Origin: Gymnogyps californianus
Taxonomy: Eukaryota > Chordata > Aves > Accipitriformes > Cathartidae
Direction: 5' to 3'
NCBI RefSeq assembly: GCF_018139145.2
Contig: NC_059478.1
Span: 28,179,001-28,243,000 of the forward strand
DNA length: 64,000 nucleotides
The notes beneath the pieces are model-generated. The model made no database searches, was not told where the DNA came from, and saw nothing but the letters and a program-made list of their open reading frames with translations. A program made the translations under genes and the position numbers. Numbering within the stretch: the first letter of the stretch is position 1; each line of letters opens with the position of its first letter. Shown here one piece after another: positions 62,742 to 64,000 of this stretch.

Positions 62742-64000
62742 TTGAAGTTCTCATTCAGTCTCAAAAACCTGATAACTTCAGTGGCCCCTGGATTTTACTC
62801 TTTGCTACTACCACAGGCAGTGAGGGGTATAACTGAGCTTTGAAAATTTTATCCTAACTATACTTCTATTTTGAACACAATTTTTATTTCAACTCTAATA
62901 ATTTTGATGTTAAAGGCAAACTTTATCATCTGTTCTGCTTTCTTTTCTCTGCTACCTTATTTCCTTTTGAAAATTGGGAGTTAATCAAGACTTTGGGGAA
63001 CAAACACTGGGGTGTGGGGTTGGGGTGCTGCTGAGTGGCAGCTGTTCTTCAAGTTTTAAACACTTAAGGGTGCTAATCAAATCCTTTTGTGGTACCACAA
63101 CACAAATAATTAGAAAATAGCAATCTTTGGAGCGCTTTCCCCGCCCTATTGCATGACCAAAGCAGGGAGCTCTTGCCTAGCCAAATTCCCAATGACTTTA
63201 ATGAGCAGCCTAAACAGTCTTTGGACCGCTTTTAATATGGCACTCGTGAAGTAATTATTCAGTTCCTTGTCTCTACAGGATTGGGTTAGACATGATCACA
63301 GTTAGTAGACTTCAAAGTAAAATGATGATCTTTGGAGGAAAAACAAAAAGCTGCAGGTGATGTAAAAGGTCAGTGGCCAAAAGAAAAATTAAGTGATCTG
63401 ACTTGTAGAGAAATGCTCAAGTTAATCTGATTGCAATGTAGTGTTAGCTGTGGTGACACACTGTGGTGATCATTTTCAATTGCCATCAGTTTGCAGATGT
63501 AGGGATACAACTTAACAATTTTACGAATTTCCAGGCTTGCGTATATAATTCAAAGGGGTGGGCCTGAGTCACAGTCTCAGAGGAAATTAAGCCTAAATTT
63601 TAAAGACATTTGAAGCACAAAACCTGATTCCAATTCAACTTTGGAAAATAACCTTCAAGTACTTATTGACATTACCCAAAATACTAGATCTAGCTACTCC
63701 TTCTGAGTGTTCAAATTTTATTCTTAAAGCTGGATGTCCCTATTTACCAACTGCAAGAAATCCAACAAACTCTGGAGAAAATATAAGGATGTTAATCATG
63801 CACTGCAAACTCCTCTTCTGGGAGGCAGCCCTTTCAAATTGAAGACCTTACTGACTTGTTTCTCTGTTAGTCTAAGCCATTATTTTTCTTCTTGCTTATT
63901 CTTGTTGACAAGCGGAGCTGACCATCTTCAAAATTCCTAGCTTACTTGTGACAAAATAAGTTTGTAGGGTTTTTTCTTGCACATAATTTTATATTTGATT

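Larger units (their letters stand above)
59151..64000 (-). other. AGBL4: AGBL4 intron upstream of the exon (partial)
   Basis: This stretch lies 5' of the exon in transcript order. I looked for the preceding exon (human protein segment ending RDGMAPMVKSTSRPKW) and did not see it. Contents: a GC-rich patch at 59200-59585, A-runs at 59729-59744 and 62725-62741, a 19-bp direct repeat near 61.5 kb and otherwise AT-rich unique-looking sequence. Open frames here show no recognisable protein. Confidence 0.75.

Noticed and set aside
1..64000. CRISPR arrays, bacterial operons, ribosome binding sites or an undescribed prokaryotic system
   Set aside because: Composition, splice signals, LINE remnants and absence of long contiguous genes show vertebrate intronic DNA; no regularly spaced repeats were found.

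Overview
This is AT-rich, intron-poor-in-signal vertebrate nuclear DNA that contains exactly one coding segment I can defend: an internal exon of AGBL4 (cytosolic carboxypeptidase 6, CCP6) on the minus strand at 58879-59095. It has canonical splice sites and an intact 72-codon reading frame. Everything else is read as intron: about 4.9 kb of the upstream intron on the right (59096-64000) and about 58.9 kb of the downstream intron on the left (1-58878). I found no further AGBL4 exon, in particular none with the HxxE zinc-binding block, and no independent protein gene, tRNA, rRNA or snRNA. Most open frames in the window are chance frames.

The repeats point to a sauropsid (crocodilian, turtle or bird). 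There are several old plus-strand CR1 LINE pieces (18.2-18.7 kb and a composite block at 35.3-38.0 kb). There are short palindromic elements built from a 'gacttcaatggga / gctggatcagg' type of sequence common in sauropsid genomes (14.8, 51.9 and 55.1 kb). There are also MIR/CORE-SINE-like scraps and a possible relic of a DIRS-type tyrosine-recombinase retrotransposon on the minus strand near 45.2-45.7 kb. The DIRS-like relic tips the balance toward a crocodilian or turtle, but a bird cannot be excluded. Family assignments rest on remembered consensus patterns, not on a search.

Layout: 0-0.25 kb is a slightly CpG-enriched edge; 0.25-14.7 kb is featureless intron with one strong hairpin at 5.7 kb; 14.8-18.7 kb holds old repeats; 18.7-35.3 kb is sparse intron with homopolymer tracts; 35.3-38.0 kb is the CR1 composite; 38-45 kb is sparse, with a perfect hairpin at 42.6 kb; 45.2-45.7 kb is the DIRS-like relic; 49.06-49.18 kb is an isolated, very CpG-dense patch carrying a palindromic NRF1-type motif; 51.9 and 55.1 kb are MITE-like elements; 57.6-57.8 kb is a homeodomain-motif-rich stretch; 58.9-59.1 kb is the AGBL4 exon; 59.2-59.6 kb is a GC-rich patch just upstream of it.

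The observations most worth checking are the orphan CpG/NRF1 patch, the DIRS-like relic, the 5.7-kb hairpin and the duplicated 16-mer beside the exon's 3' splice site.
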